In this document: positions 32,017 through 40,480 of the stretch, in pieces | Layout of the letters: each line of letters begins with the position of its first letter | Position numbering within the stretch: position 1 is the first letter of the stretch | Assembly (NCBI GenBank): GCA_947632045.1 | Contig: CANRNQ010000010.1 | Location: 1-63,054, forward strand | DNA: 63,054 bases | Reading direction: 5' to 3' | Origin: an uncultured Clostridia bacterium | GTDB taxonomy: Bacteria; Bacillota; Clostridia; Oscillospirales; Acutalibacteraceae | Position numbers and translations under genes: made by a program | The notes under the pieces: model-generated | Told to the model about the DNA's origin: nothing | Seen by the model: only the letters and a program-made list of their open reading frames with translations | The model's database searches: none

Positions 32017-33927
32017 ATGAAGGACGGATTTATCAAAACTGCGGCCGTGACCCCAAAAATGAGGGTGAGCGACTGCGAATATAACGCCGACGAGATAATA
32101 AAAAATATAAATATCGCCGCCGAAGGCGGAGCCGCCGTAATAGCTTTTCCCGAGCTTGCGGTGACCGGCTACACCTGCTCCGATTTGTTTCTCCAGCAGG
32201 CAATGCTTGATAAGGCGGAGGAAGCTCTCGGCAGGATAGTTAAAAGCACCGAGGATATTAATGCGGTGATAATCGTCGGCGTGCCGGTGAAATACCGCTG
32301 CTCTCTGTTTAACTGCGCCGCCGTGATTTGCCGCGGCGAGCTTTTGGGGCTTGTTCCGAAAAGGAACATACCGAACTACTCGGAGTTTTATGAGCTGCGC
32401 CATTTCACCCCCGGTGATAAAACGCATATTTTGATTTACGCGGGCTATGAAACCGCAATACTGCCGAGGGCTGTGTTTGTGTGCGACTCCATACCCGAGC
32501 TTTCGGTAGGAGTCGAGATATGCGAGGACCTCTGGGTGACCTCTCCCCCGTCGGAGGAGCTTTCCGCCGCAGGCGCGACCGTTATAGTAAACCCCTCGGC
32601 AAGCGACGAGATCGTCGGCAAAAGGGAGTACAGGAAAATGCTCGTGCAGATGCAGTCCGCAAAAACCGTTTCGGCTTATATATACGCCGACTGCGGCTTT
32701 GGCGAGTCCACGACCGACCTTGTTTATTCCTCTCATAATATCATCGCAGAAAACGGCTCTGTACTCGCCGAATCTAAAAGATTTTCGTCAAATATCACTT
32801 ACGCTGATATAGACGTGTTTCGCCTTGAGTCCGAGCGCAGGAGAATGAACACATTTTCACAAAGCGGCGCGGACGATACGGAATATATATATTTTGATTT
32901 AACCTTGACCGACGCCCGCCTCGACAGAAAATTCGACCCAAACCCCTTTGTGCCCTCAGATAAAAATAAAGTTAACGAGCGCTGCAACGAGATATTGTCC
33001 CTTCAGGCGATCGGCCTTGCGACAAGGCTTAAGCACACCGGCATAGACAAGGCTGTGATAGGGCTTTCGGGAGGACTTGATTCCACCCTCGCGCTTATAG
33101 CCTCGGTTCACGCCTTTGATATGCTTAATATAGACAGAAAAAATATAATAACGGTCACAATGCCGTGCTTCGGCACGACAAAGAGGACCAAGGGCAACGC
33201 TGAAAAGCTGAGCGAGGCATACGGAACTGCTCTGCTTGAAATAGATATAACAAGCGCCGTACATCAGCATTTTGCCGACATAGCTCAAGACCCTCGCTCG
33301 CTTGACGTGACCTATGAAAATTCACAGGCAAGAGAGCGGACGCAGATACTTATGGATATAGCCAACAAAAATAACGCCCTTGTAATAGGCACGGGGGATC
33401 TATCGGAGCTTGCGCTCGGCTGGGCGACTTATAACGGGGACCATATGTCTATGTACGCGATAAATTCATCTATCCCCAAAACTCTTGTGAGATATATCAC
33501 TCAGTTTGAGGCGGACAACTCAGACGGCGAATTAAAGAGCGTGCTTTTTGATATTCTCGACACGCCGGTAAGTCCCGAATTACTGCCGCCCAAGGACGGC
33601 GACATCTCGCAAAAGACGGAGGAGATAGTCGGCCCCTACGAGCTGCACGACTTCTTTTTATACTATCTTGTGCGCTTCGGCTTTAAGCCGTCGAAAATAT
33701 TCCGTATAGCGGAAGCGGCGTACAAAAACGAATACGACGGCAAAACCATCGCCTCGTGGCTTACCGTGTTTATAAAGAGATTTTTTTCACAGCAGTTCAA
33801 GCGCAGCTGCCTGCCGGACGGCCCGAAGGTCGGCTCGGTGACTCTCTCTCCGCGCGGCGATTTCAGAATGCCGAGCGACGCAAGCGCACGGCTCTGGCTC
33901 GACGATTTGAAAAATCTGCCCGTTTGA
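32017..33927 (+). CDS. nadE: Glutamine-dependent NAD+ synthetase
   Basis: 636-residue two-domain enzyme that converts nicotinate adenine dinucleotide to NAD+ using glutamine-derived ammonia. The N-terminal nitrilase-like glutaminase domain (1-~270) carries the Glu46-Lys115-Cys169 triad (AFPELAVTGY, LVPKRNIPN, VEICEDLW). The C-terminal synthetase domain has the PP-loop GLSGGLDST (349-357) and GTGDLSELALGW. Both active sites are intact. It lies 29 nt after the glycan gene, perhaps in the same transcript. Confidence 0.97.
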   Translation: MKDGFIKTAAVTPKMRVSDCEYNADEIIKNINIAAEGGAAVIAFPELAVTGYTCSDLFLQQAMLDKAEEALGRIVKSTEDINAVIIVGVPVKYRCSLFNCAAVICRGELLGLVPKRNIPNYSEFYELRHFTPGDKTHILIYAGYETAILPRAVFVCDSIPELSVGVEICEDLWVTSPPSEELSAAGATVIVNPSASDEIVGKREYRKMLVQMQSAKTVSAYIYADCGFGESTTDLVYSSHNIIAENGSVLAESKRFSSNITYADIDVFRLESERRRMNTFSQSGADDTEYIYFDLTLTDARLDRKFDPNPFVPSDKNKVNERCNEILSLQAIGLATRLKHTGIDKAVIGLSGGLDSTLALIASVHAFDMLNIDRKNIITVTMPCFGTTKRTKGNAEKLSEAYGTALLEIDITSAVHQHFADIAQDPRSLDVTYENSQARERTQILMDIANKNNALVIGTGDLSELALGWATYNGDHMSMYAINSSIPKTLVRYITQFEADNSDGELKSVLFDILDTPVSPELLPPKDGDISQKTEEIVGPYELHDFFLYYLVRFGFKPSKIFRIAEAAYKNEYDGKTIASWLTVFIKRFFSQQFKRSCLPDGPKVGSVTLSPRGDFRMPSDASARLWLDDLKNLPV

Positions 33928-33994
33928 CTTATTTTTATGGACTTTTAAGCTCAATCATTATATAATATTAAAAAAGATTTCAGGGGGTATTGTA

Positions 33995-34477
33995 ATGGAC
34001 GAATTGCTTAAATTATTGAGCGGCAACTCAAAATTCACTTCCGACGAGCTGTCGATGATACTCGACGAGCCAAAGGATTATCTTGAAAAGCAGATAAGGG
34101 AATATGAAAACACCGGCGTGATAAAGGGCTATCAGGCAATAGTGGACTGGGATAAGGTTCCCGACGCCAAGGTCACGGCTATGATAGAGATAAAGGTCAC
34201 TCCGCAGAAGGACACCGGCTTTAACAGCGTAGCGGCGCAGATAATGAGCTTCGACGAGGTGGAGAGCCTGTATCTTATGGCGGGCTCGTATGACTTTGCT
34301 GTGTATGTGACCGGCAAAACAATGCAGGAGGTAGCTATGTTCGTTTCGCGCAGGCTTTCAACTCTCGAATCCGTGCTTTCGACCTCAACTCATTTCCTGC
34401 TCAAAAAGTATAAGGAATCCGGCATCGACTTTTATGAAGATGATTCCGAGGAGGATAAAAGGAGTCTGGTTTTATAA
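33995..34477 (+). CDS. Lrp/AsnC-family regulator
   Basis: 160-residue transcription factor of the feast/famine family. An N-terminal helix-turn-helix (about 15-55, FTSDELSMILDEPKDYLEKQI) is somewhat degenerate, followed by the ligand-binding RAM domain (about 65-145; TAMIEIKVTPQKDTGF, VESLYLMAGSYDFAVYV). Its stop shares a base with the ATG of the aminotransferase, so both are translated together. The likely role is amino-acid-dependent control of the partner gene, inferred from context. Confidence 0.9.
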   Translation: MDELLKLLSGNSKFTSDELSMILDEPKDYLEKQIREYENTGVIKGYQAIVDWDKVPDAKVTAMIEIKVTPQKDTGFNSVAAQIMSFDEVESLYLMAGSYDFAVYVTGKTMQEVAMFVSRRLSTLESVLSTSTHFLLKKYKESGIDFYEDDSEEDKRSLVL

Positions 34478-35655
34478 TGGTTGATTACGATAAGATGCTT
34501 AATTCAAGAATAAAGAAGGTAAAGCCGTCGGGCATAAGGCGCTTTTTTGATATTGCAAACGAAATGGAGCATGTGATATCCCTTAGCATAGGCGAGCCGG
34601 ACTTTAAAACGCCGTGGCACGTCAGGGAAGAGGGCATAAAGACGCTTGAAAAGGGAAAGACCTGGTACAGCCCAAACAGAGGCTTTGCAAAGCTGAGAAA
34701 CGAGATATCCTCATACTACCGCAGGCGCTTTTCTCTCGAATACGACCCCGACTCAGAGGTGCTCGTTACGGTAGGCGGCAGCGAGGCGATAGACGTTTGC
34801 ATAAGGTGTCTGGTCGAGGAGGGCGACGAGGTTTTAATACCGCAGCCCTGCTTTGTCTGCTATGAGCCTATAACCGAAATGGCGGGAGCAACGCCCGTTA
34901 TAATAGAAACAAAGGCCGAAAACGATTTTCGCCTGACTCCCGAGGAGCTTGAAAGCCACATAACTCCGAAATCAAAGCTGCTGATACTTCCCTTCCCAAA
35001 TAATCCGACCGGAGCCGTTATGCGCCGCTCCGATTTGGAGGCCATTGCGAGGATAGTCGAAAAATACGACCTTTTTGTCCTCTCGGACGAAATATACGGC
35101 GAGCTTACATACGGCGGCGAAAGGCACGTTTCGTTTGCCGAAATAGACGGAATGAAGGAGCGCACCGCCGTGATAAACGGCTTTTCAAAATCCTATGCCA
35201 TGACAGGCTGGAGGCTCGGATACGCTCTCGGCCCCGCTCCCGTTATAGATCAAATGACAAAGCTGCACCAGTTTGCGATTATGAGCGCGCCGACAACGGC
35301 TCAATACGCCGCAATTGAGGCGCTTAAAAACGGCGACTCCGATATTGAGTCGATGAAAAAGCAGTACGATATGCGCCGCCGCCTTGTGGTGGGCAGCTTT
35401 CAAAAAATGGGGCTTAGCTGCTTTGAGCCAAACGGGGCGTTTTACTGTTTCCCGTGCATCAAGAGCACGGGGCTTACCTCGGAGCAATTCTGCCTCGGGC
35501 TGATAAACTCAAAGCACGTTGCCGTAGTTCCGGGCAACGCCTTCGGAGAATGCGGCGAGGGATATATCAGGGTGTCCTACTCGTATTCTCTCGACCACCT
35601 TGGCGAGGCTTTGAACCGCATTGAAGAATATCTCAGCGAAATCAAAAACAGGTGA
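34477..35655 (+). CDS. Class I/II pyridoxal phosphate aminotransferase
   Basis: 392-residue fold-type I aminotransferase of the aspartate/aromatic group. Family marks are SLSIGEPDFKTPWHV near the N-terminus, NNPTGAV (175-181), the Asp/Tyr in VLSDEIYGEL, the PLP Schiff-base Lys238 in NGFSKSYAMTGWRLGY and the substrate Arg in GYIRVSYS. Paired with an Lrp regulator immediately upstream, an arrangement common for Clostridial aromatic or branched-chain aminotransferases. The substrate is not determinable from sequence. Confidence 0.95.
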   Translation: MVDYDKMLNSRIKKVKPSGIRRFFDIANEMEHVISLSIGEPDFKTPWHVREEGIKTLEKGKTWYSPNRGFAKLRNEISSYYRRRFSLEYDPDSEVLVTVGGSEAIDVCIRCLVEEGDEVLIPQPCFVCYEPITEMAGATPVIIETKAENDFRLTPEELESHITPKSKLLILPFPNNPTGAVMRRSDLEAIARIVEKYDLFVLSDEIYGELTYGGERHVSFAEIDGMKERTAVINGFSKSYAMTGWRLGYALGPAPVIDQMTKLHQFAIMSAPTTAQYAAIEALKNGDSDIESMKKQYDMRRRLVVGSFQKMGLSCFEPNGAFYCFPCIKSTGLTSEQFCLGLINSKHVAVVPGNAFGECGEGYIRVSYSYSLDHLGEALNRIEEYLSEIKNR

Positions 35656-35659
35656 TCAT

Positions 35660-36529
35660 ATGCTCGTTCACGCAAACGCAAAAATAAATCTAACCCTGAA
35701 TATAACCGGAAAGCTCGAAAACGGCTATCACACCCTCGATATGATAATGCAGTCCGTAACGCTCGCGGACGACGTTTACGTTGAAGCGGCCGAGGGCGAC
35801 CGAGTTACTCTGTCGATTGACAAGGACGGTATCCCGACGGACGAAAAAAACACCGCTTATAAGGCGGCGCTCGTCTTTTTAAGGGAGGCGGGGCTTAAAA
35901 GAGCCGTTACGATAAATATTAAGAAAAACATACCCTCGCAGGCGGGACTTGCCGGAGGCAGCGCGGACGCCGCCGCTGTTTTTGTGGCTCTCAACAAATT
36001 GTGCGGGGATATATTCACGACCGAAAAGTTGTGTGAAATGAGCAGGGAGGTCGGCTCGGACGTTCCGTTTTGCATAATCGGCGGAACCTGCCGCGCCGAG
36101 GGAACCGGCACTACGCTGAAAAAGCTGGACGATATGCCGCGCTGTCGGATTTTAATCTGCAAGCCGGACATCAACGTTTCCACTCCCGTGGCTTACAGGC
36201 TCTGCGACGAGTTTGGGGTTGACGTTGAGCGCCGCAACTCGGAAAATATTATAAACGGCATAAAGATAAACAATCTTTACACCATTTCATCTAACCTGTA
36301 TAACAAATTTGAAGAGGTTCTCGATTTGTCCGAGGTTCGCCGCATAAAGGATATTATGCTCCTCTACGGAGCCATGGGCGCTCTTATGAGCGGCAGCGGT
36401 CCCACCGTTTACGGTATCTTCGAAAGCGACGATTTGACCTCGCTTGAAATGTGCAGGACGCGGCTTGAGGAAGGCTATTCTCAGGTCTACGCCGCCGAGC
36501 CGGCAAGCTCCGGCTGTGTTATAGAATAA
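35660..36529 (+). CDS. ispE: 4-diphosphocytidyl-2-C-methyl-D-erythritol kinase
   Basis: 289-residue GHMP kinase of the non-mevalonate isoprenoid pathway, phosphorylating CDP-methylerythritol. N-terminal HANAKINLTLNI and NGYHTLDMIMQ, the ATP-binding loop IPSQAGLAGGSADAAA (91-106) and a C-terminal MSGSGPTVYGIF. The start is ATG 35660, four bases after the aminotransferase stop, with SD AGGTGA overlapping that stop; upstream codons in frame belong to the aminotransferase. Confidence 0.97.
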   Translation: MLVHANAKINLTLNITGKLENGYHTLDMIMQSVTLADDVYVEAAEGDRVTLSIDKDGIPTDEKNTAYKAALVFLREAGLKRAVTINIKKNIPSQAGLAGGSADAAAVFVALNKLCGDIFTTEKLCEMSREVGSDVPFCIIGGTCRAEGTGTTLKKLDDMPRCRILICKPDINVSTPVAYRLCDEFGVDVERRNSENIINGIKINNLYTISSNLYNKFEEVLDLSEVRRIKDIMLLYGAMGALMSGSGPTVYGIFESDDLTSLEMCRTRLEEGYSQVYAAEPASSGCVIE

Positions 36530-36602
36530 AATAAACAACTGAATAAAATTAAATTATCCGCCCATAATCAAGGTGAATATTCTTGAAGGGGCGGATCTTT
36601 TT

Positions 36603-37211
36603 ATGAGAAAATTACTTGCGTCGGGGCTGCCGTCTAAATTTGTCATCACGCTTTTTGCCCTTGTCGTGCTCACGGGCTGCGTTCGCTTTTCAGCTCAGTG
36701 CTGCGAAATATCGGACAAGGTGCTGAGATTGCACATTCTCGCAAACTCCGACAGCGCCGCCGACCAGGAGCTGAAGCTGCGGCTGCGCGATAAGATCCTC
36801 GAGCATTCCTCAGAGCTGCTCGGCGCTCCGCTCGACAAGTCCGAGGCCGTTTATTCGGCGCAAAGCAGGCTCGACGATATAAAAGCCTTCTGCAACTCGG
36901 CTTTAAAGGAGCTTGGCAGCGATTACACCGCCGACTGTGAAGTCGTGAATATGTACTTTAACACGAGAAGCTACGGCGAGAGCACTATGCCCGCCGGATT
37001 TTACGACGCTCTGAGGATAAAGATAGGCAGGGGAGAGGGCAAAAACTGGTGGTGCGTTTTGTTTCCGCCTATATGCTTGAGCGGCGCGGTTGAAGAGCGC
37101 GACGTGTTCGACGAAGCGGACGAAGGACTTATAAGCGAAAGCGAGGAATACGAATACCGCTTTAAGGTGGTTGAGATTTTTGATTATCTGCGGTCGCTGT
37201 TCAGCAGATGA
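36603..37211 (+). CDS. spoIIR: Stage II sporulation protein R
   Basis: About 202-residue secreted signalling protein. In the family it is made in the forespore and triggers SpoIIGA to process pro-sigma-E in the mother cell, the step needed before the spoIIIA operon is transcribed. N-terminal hydrophobic signal (about 11-27), then the signature DKVLRLHILANSDSAADQELKLRLRD and FCNSALKELG...YTADCEV, and a conserved GKNWWCVLFPPICLSG near the C-terminus. ATG 36603 is chosen, about 7 nt after GGCGGA; an in-frame GTG lies at 36573. Confidence 0.95.
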   Translation: MRKLLASGLPSKFVITLFALVVLTGCVRFSAQCCEISDKVLRLHILANSDSAADQELKLRLRDKILEHSSELLGAPLDKSEAVYSAQSRLDDIKAFCNSALKELGSDYTADCEVVNMYFNTRSYGESTMPAGFYDALRIKIGRGEGKNWWCVLFPPICLSGAVEERDVFDEADEGLISESEEYEYRFKVVEIFDYLRSLFSR

Positions 37212-37300
37212 GAGATAAAGCATGACCTTATGAAAATGCTTTTCGAGTGCACCTCACAGAGAGTGCTAAGTCTTTTAACTTTGCACGGAAAAATAAACCG

Positions 37301-37333
37301 GGCCGCAGCTCAAACCTTCGTTTTGCTGCGGCC
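37301..37333. terminator. Terminator between spoIIR and trkH
   Basis: Perfect 9-bp stem GGCCGCAGC/GCTGCGGCC with an AAAC/GTTT pairing in the loop. T-rich sequence follows on both strands, so it may serve both convergent genes. Confidence 0.75.
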
Positions 37334-37360
37334 TCATTGATTTTATTGGCTTTTAAATGA

Positions 37361-38809
37361 TTATCCGTTCTTTTTCCAAGCGGCAGGAAAGAATATGAGG
37401 ATCAAAGGGAAAAGCTCAAGCCTGCCGGCAAGCATTGTGAACGAAAGCATGAATTTTGAAACAGGGGAGAAGGCCGCGTAATTGCCGACCGTTCCAACAG
37501 CCGACAGTCCCGGGCCGGTGTTGTTGAGGGTCGCCGCGACGGCGGTAAAATTGGTCGCGAAATCGATATTGTCAAACGAGATTACAACAAAGGAAACAAA
37601 GAAAAGCAGGACGTAAAGTATGAGATAATTCGATATGCTCCTGACCGTTTCGTGCGATATCTTTTTTCCGTCCATTTTAACGGTGTGTACCTTGTGCGGA
37701 TGGACTATGATCGCGAGCTCCTTTTTAAGCTCCTTAAAAAGAATGATGATTCTCGATATTTTAAATCCGCCGCCGGTGCTTCCGGCGCAGGCTCCGACAA
37801 AGGTTATCACGATAATAAGCGCTTTGCTGAACGCGGGCCACATATTTATATCGGTAATGCCAAAGCCGGTGGTGGTGAGTATTGAGGTGACATAGAAAAA
37901 GCTCTGGTGTATGCAATCGTAAAACGACGGATAAAGACCGTTTAGGTTTATCGCTATGGCGATGGTAGCGACGACGATAATTCCAAGGTAGACCCAAATT
38001 TCACTTATCCTGAACGCCTGCCGGAATTTACGGGCGATGATCAGCAAATACGCCGAAAAATTTATGCCGAAAAGAAGCATGAACACGGCTATCACGGTTT
38101 GTAAATAATATGTGTCATAGGCCGCCATGCCGGCGCTTCTTATGCCGAAGCCCCCTGTGCCCGCGGTTGAAAGGCTGACGTTTATCGCGTCGAATATCGG
38201 CATACCGCCGCACATCAGGAAAATAAATTCGAGCAGGGTAAGGCCGAAATATACTATATAGAGTATGGCCGCATAGTCCCTGATTTTCGGGGTGACCTTT
38301 CCGAATATAGGGCCCGGGCTTTCCGCTTTCATAAGGTACATATTCTGCTGACCGCCGACCTTTGGAATAAGCGCGAGCAAAAACACCAGCACGCCCATAC
38401 CGCCAAGCCAAATCGAAAGGCTTCGCCAAAAGTTCATACAGTTGCTCAGCTTTTCAACATCGGAAACCACCGAGGCTCCGGTCGTGGTGAATCCGGACAT
38501 CGTTTCAAAGAAGGCGTTTTCAAATCCGCTTATCTCGCCGCTCAAAAAAAACGGGAGAGCGCCCGCAAGCGACAACACTATCCAGGAAAGAGCGGTGGAA
38601 ACAAAGCCCTCCTTTTGGTACATGGTCATGTTTTTCGGCCGCTTTATAACTATCAGAAAGCCGAGAAGTATGAGCGCAAGGCCGGTTACAAGAAAATAAA
38701 AGCCGTTTTGCTCCTTGTAAATCAACGAAACGATGAAGGGCAGCTGCATAGCAACGCCCTCCACTATCATGATCCAACCGAGAATATATAAGACAATGCG
38801 TTTGTTCAT
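37361..38809 (-). CDS. trkH: Trk/Ktr potassium uptake channel subunit
   Basis: 482-residue potassium-translocating membrane protein of the TrkH/KtrB family. Four pore loops replace the single K-channel filter: TTTGASVV, STAGTGGFGI, TTTGFGITD and NNTGPGLSAVG, each with the invariant Gly. Transmembrane helices alternate with these loops throughout. The start is ATG 38809, well spaced from GGAGG; the ATG at 38821 abuts the SD. It follows trkA by about 33 nt and is gated by it. KtrB is an alternative name. Confidence 0.95.
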   Translation of the reverse strand: MNKRIVLYILGWIMIVEGVAMQLPFIVSLIYKEQNGFYFLVTGLALILLGFLIVIKRPKNMTMYQKEGFVSTALSWIVLSLAGALPFFLSGEISGFENAFFETMSGFTTTGASVVSDVEKLSNCMNFWRSLSIWLGGMGVLVFLLALIPKVGGQQNMYLMKAESPGPIFGKVTPKIRDYAAILYIVYFGLTLLEFIFLMCGGMPIFDAINVSLSTAGTGGFGIRSAGMAAYDTYYLQTVIAVFMLLFGINFSAYLLIIARKFRQAFRISEIWVYLGIIVVATIAIAINLNGLYPSFYDCIHQSFFYVTSILTTTGFGITDINMWPAFSKALIIVITFVGACAGSTGGGFKISRIIILFKELKKELAIIVHPHKVHTVKMDGKKISHETVRSISNYLILYVLLFFVSFVVISFDNIDFATNFTAVAATLNNTGPGLSAVGTVGNYAAFSPVSKFMLSFTMLAGRLELFPLILIFFPAAWKKNG

Positions 38810-38842
38810 AATAAATCCCATCCTCCGAACATATCTAAAAGC

Positions 38843-40201
38843 TTACTTCAATATATCCTTTATATCGGATAAGCCTCGGTGCTTGGTCACGACTATTACG
38901 GTGTCGTGAAGCTCTATCGTATCGCCGCCGGATGGGCGTATAATTTTTCCGTTCCTGTTTATACAGGCTATTTGCAGGTTTTCCTTAAGCTTTAGATCCT
39001 TGAGCGGAATGCCTGTTATTTTTGATTCCTCGCGAACTCTGAACTCAAGCGCTTCGGCGTCGTTGTGACTTGAAATGTTATAAAGAGTTTCGACATTGCT
39101 GCCCACGGTGTTCTGCATAGAGCGGACATATTCCGCTATCAGCTCTCCGGCGAGGCTCTTTGGGTTTATTATCGAATCAAGCTGCAAGCCGTCCACTATC
39201 GAGCCGAAGGATGAGTTGTTTATTTTTGTGATTATCTTCGCGGAGGAATTTTTTCTCAGATACAGCGAAATAAGTATATTTTCCTCGTCGTTATTCATAA
39301 GAGCGACTATGCCGTCGGCAAACTGAACCCCCTCGGATTTGATCAAATCGAGATCCATACAGTTCCCGTTGATTATCGTCGCGTTGTGTAGCCTCTCGGC
39401 AAGCTCCTCGCATCTCAGCTTGTTTTTTTCTATTATTTTAACGTCGACTCCCGAAGCTATCAGGAAGGCCGCAAGATAAAACGCCGTCTTGCTTCCGCCA
39501 AGAATAACAACGCTTCTGCTTCTGCCCGATAAAAAGCCGAGCTTTTTAAGAAGCTTTGTTGCGTCCGAGGGCGAAGCTATAAATGAAAGCTTGTCATTAG
39601 GCATAATGACGAAATCACCGTTTGGTATAAACGTTTCATTGTCGCGCTCGATGGTGCATATTCTTACCGTGCCCTTAAAGGCCGACGAGGTCGAGCTGAC
39701 CTTTACGTTCGCAAGAAAGGAGTTTTCGGGTACTATAATTTTTATAAGCTCGACAACGCCTTTGGCAAAGGTGTCTATTTCAATAGCGCCGGGAAATTTT
39801 AAAAGTCTGTCCATTTCTCTTGCGCAGACAAGCTCGGGGTTTATATATAAAGAAAGTCCGAGTATGTCCTTGACCTTGGGCATATCCTTTATATATTCGG
39901 GGTTGCGCACTCTGGCTATCGTATGCTGTATTCCGGCGCTGCGGGCAAGCAGACAGGCGTATAAATTCAGCTCGTCAGAGCCCGTCACCGCAATTATAAG
40001 GTCGGCGCTGTCCACCTCGGCCTCCTTGAGAGTATCATATGAGGCTCCGTTACCCGTCACTCCCATAATGTCATAAGAGTTTGTAAGATTGGCAACGGCC
40101 TCGTCGTTGTTGTCCACAACCGTTATCCTGTGGCCCTCGCTGTTGAGCTCGGCGGCTATCGTCGAGCCAACCTTGCCGCAACCGACAATTATTATTCTCA
40201 C
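38843..40201 (-). CDS. trkA: Trk potassium uptake regulatory protein TrkA
   Basis: 452-residue cytoplasmic gating subunit with two tandem RCK modules, each an NAD-binding Rossmann fold plus TrkA_C domain: IIIVGCGKVGSTIAAEL at the N-terminus and SVVILGGSKTAFYLA at about residue 235. Tandem modules mark full-length TrkA rather than single-module KtrA. The GTG start at 40201 has AGGTGA 6 nt upstream; a TTG two codons earlier is too close to the SD. First gene of a two-gene operon with trkH. Confidence 0.95.
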   Translation of the reverse strand: MRIIIVGCGKVGSTIAAELNSEGHRITVVDNNDEAVANLTNSYDIMGVTGNGASYDTLKEAEVDSADLIIAVTGSDELNLYACLLARSAGIQHTIARVRNPEYIKDMPKVKDILGLSLYINPELVCAREMDRLLKFPGAIEIDTFAKGVVELIKIIVPENSFLANVKVSSTSSAFKGTVRICTIERDNETFIPNGDFVIMPNDKLSFIASPSDATKLLKKLGFLSGRSRSVVILGGSKTAFYLAAFLIASGVDVKIIEKNKLRCEELAERLHNATIINGNCMDLDLIKSEGVQFADGIVALMNNDEENILISLYLRKNSSAKIITKINNSSFGSIVDGLQLDSIINPKSLAGELIAEYVRSMQNTVGSNVETLYNISSHNDAEALEFRVREESKITGIPLKDLKLKENLQIACINRNGKIIRPSGGDTIELHDTVIVVTKHRGLSDIKDILK

Positions 40202-40207
40202 TATCAA

Positions 40208-40480
40208 TCACCTTAAATATTAATGATAAGACAATATAAAGGAACGGAATAACCTTTTAAATAATAGCTTATGCCATTCCCCACATATGATACTATATTT
40301 CAACATCAAAATCAATAAATTTTACCCGCAAAATTTAAAAAATGCTTCTTGCTGCTTTAAAAAGGAAACATCTCGGCTGCTTGTCTTGAAGTGAAGGACC
40401 GCTTGTGTTAAAATACAAAAAAGCCTACGTTTATCAGGGCGAATATATTGATATTACAGTATAGATTTCGGGTGATTCAA
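40208..40480. other. Divergent control region trkA / addB
   Basis: About 270 nt of AT-rich sequence with the addB promoter at 40386-40414 and presumably the trkA promoter on the other strand near 40250. No further structure noticed. Confidence 0.5.
40386..40414 (+). promoter_or_regulatory. Promoter of addBA
   Basis: TTGAAG (40386-40391), 17-nt spacer, TAAAAT (40409-40414). The start codon of addB is 67 nt downstream. Confidence 0.65.
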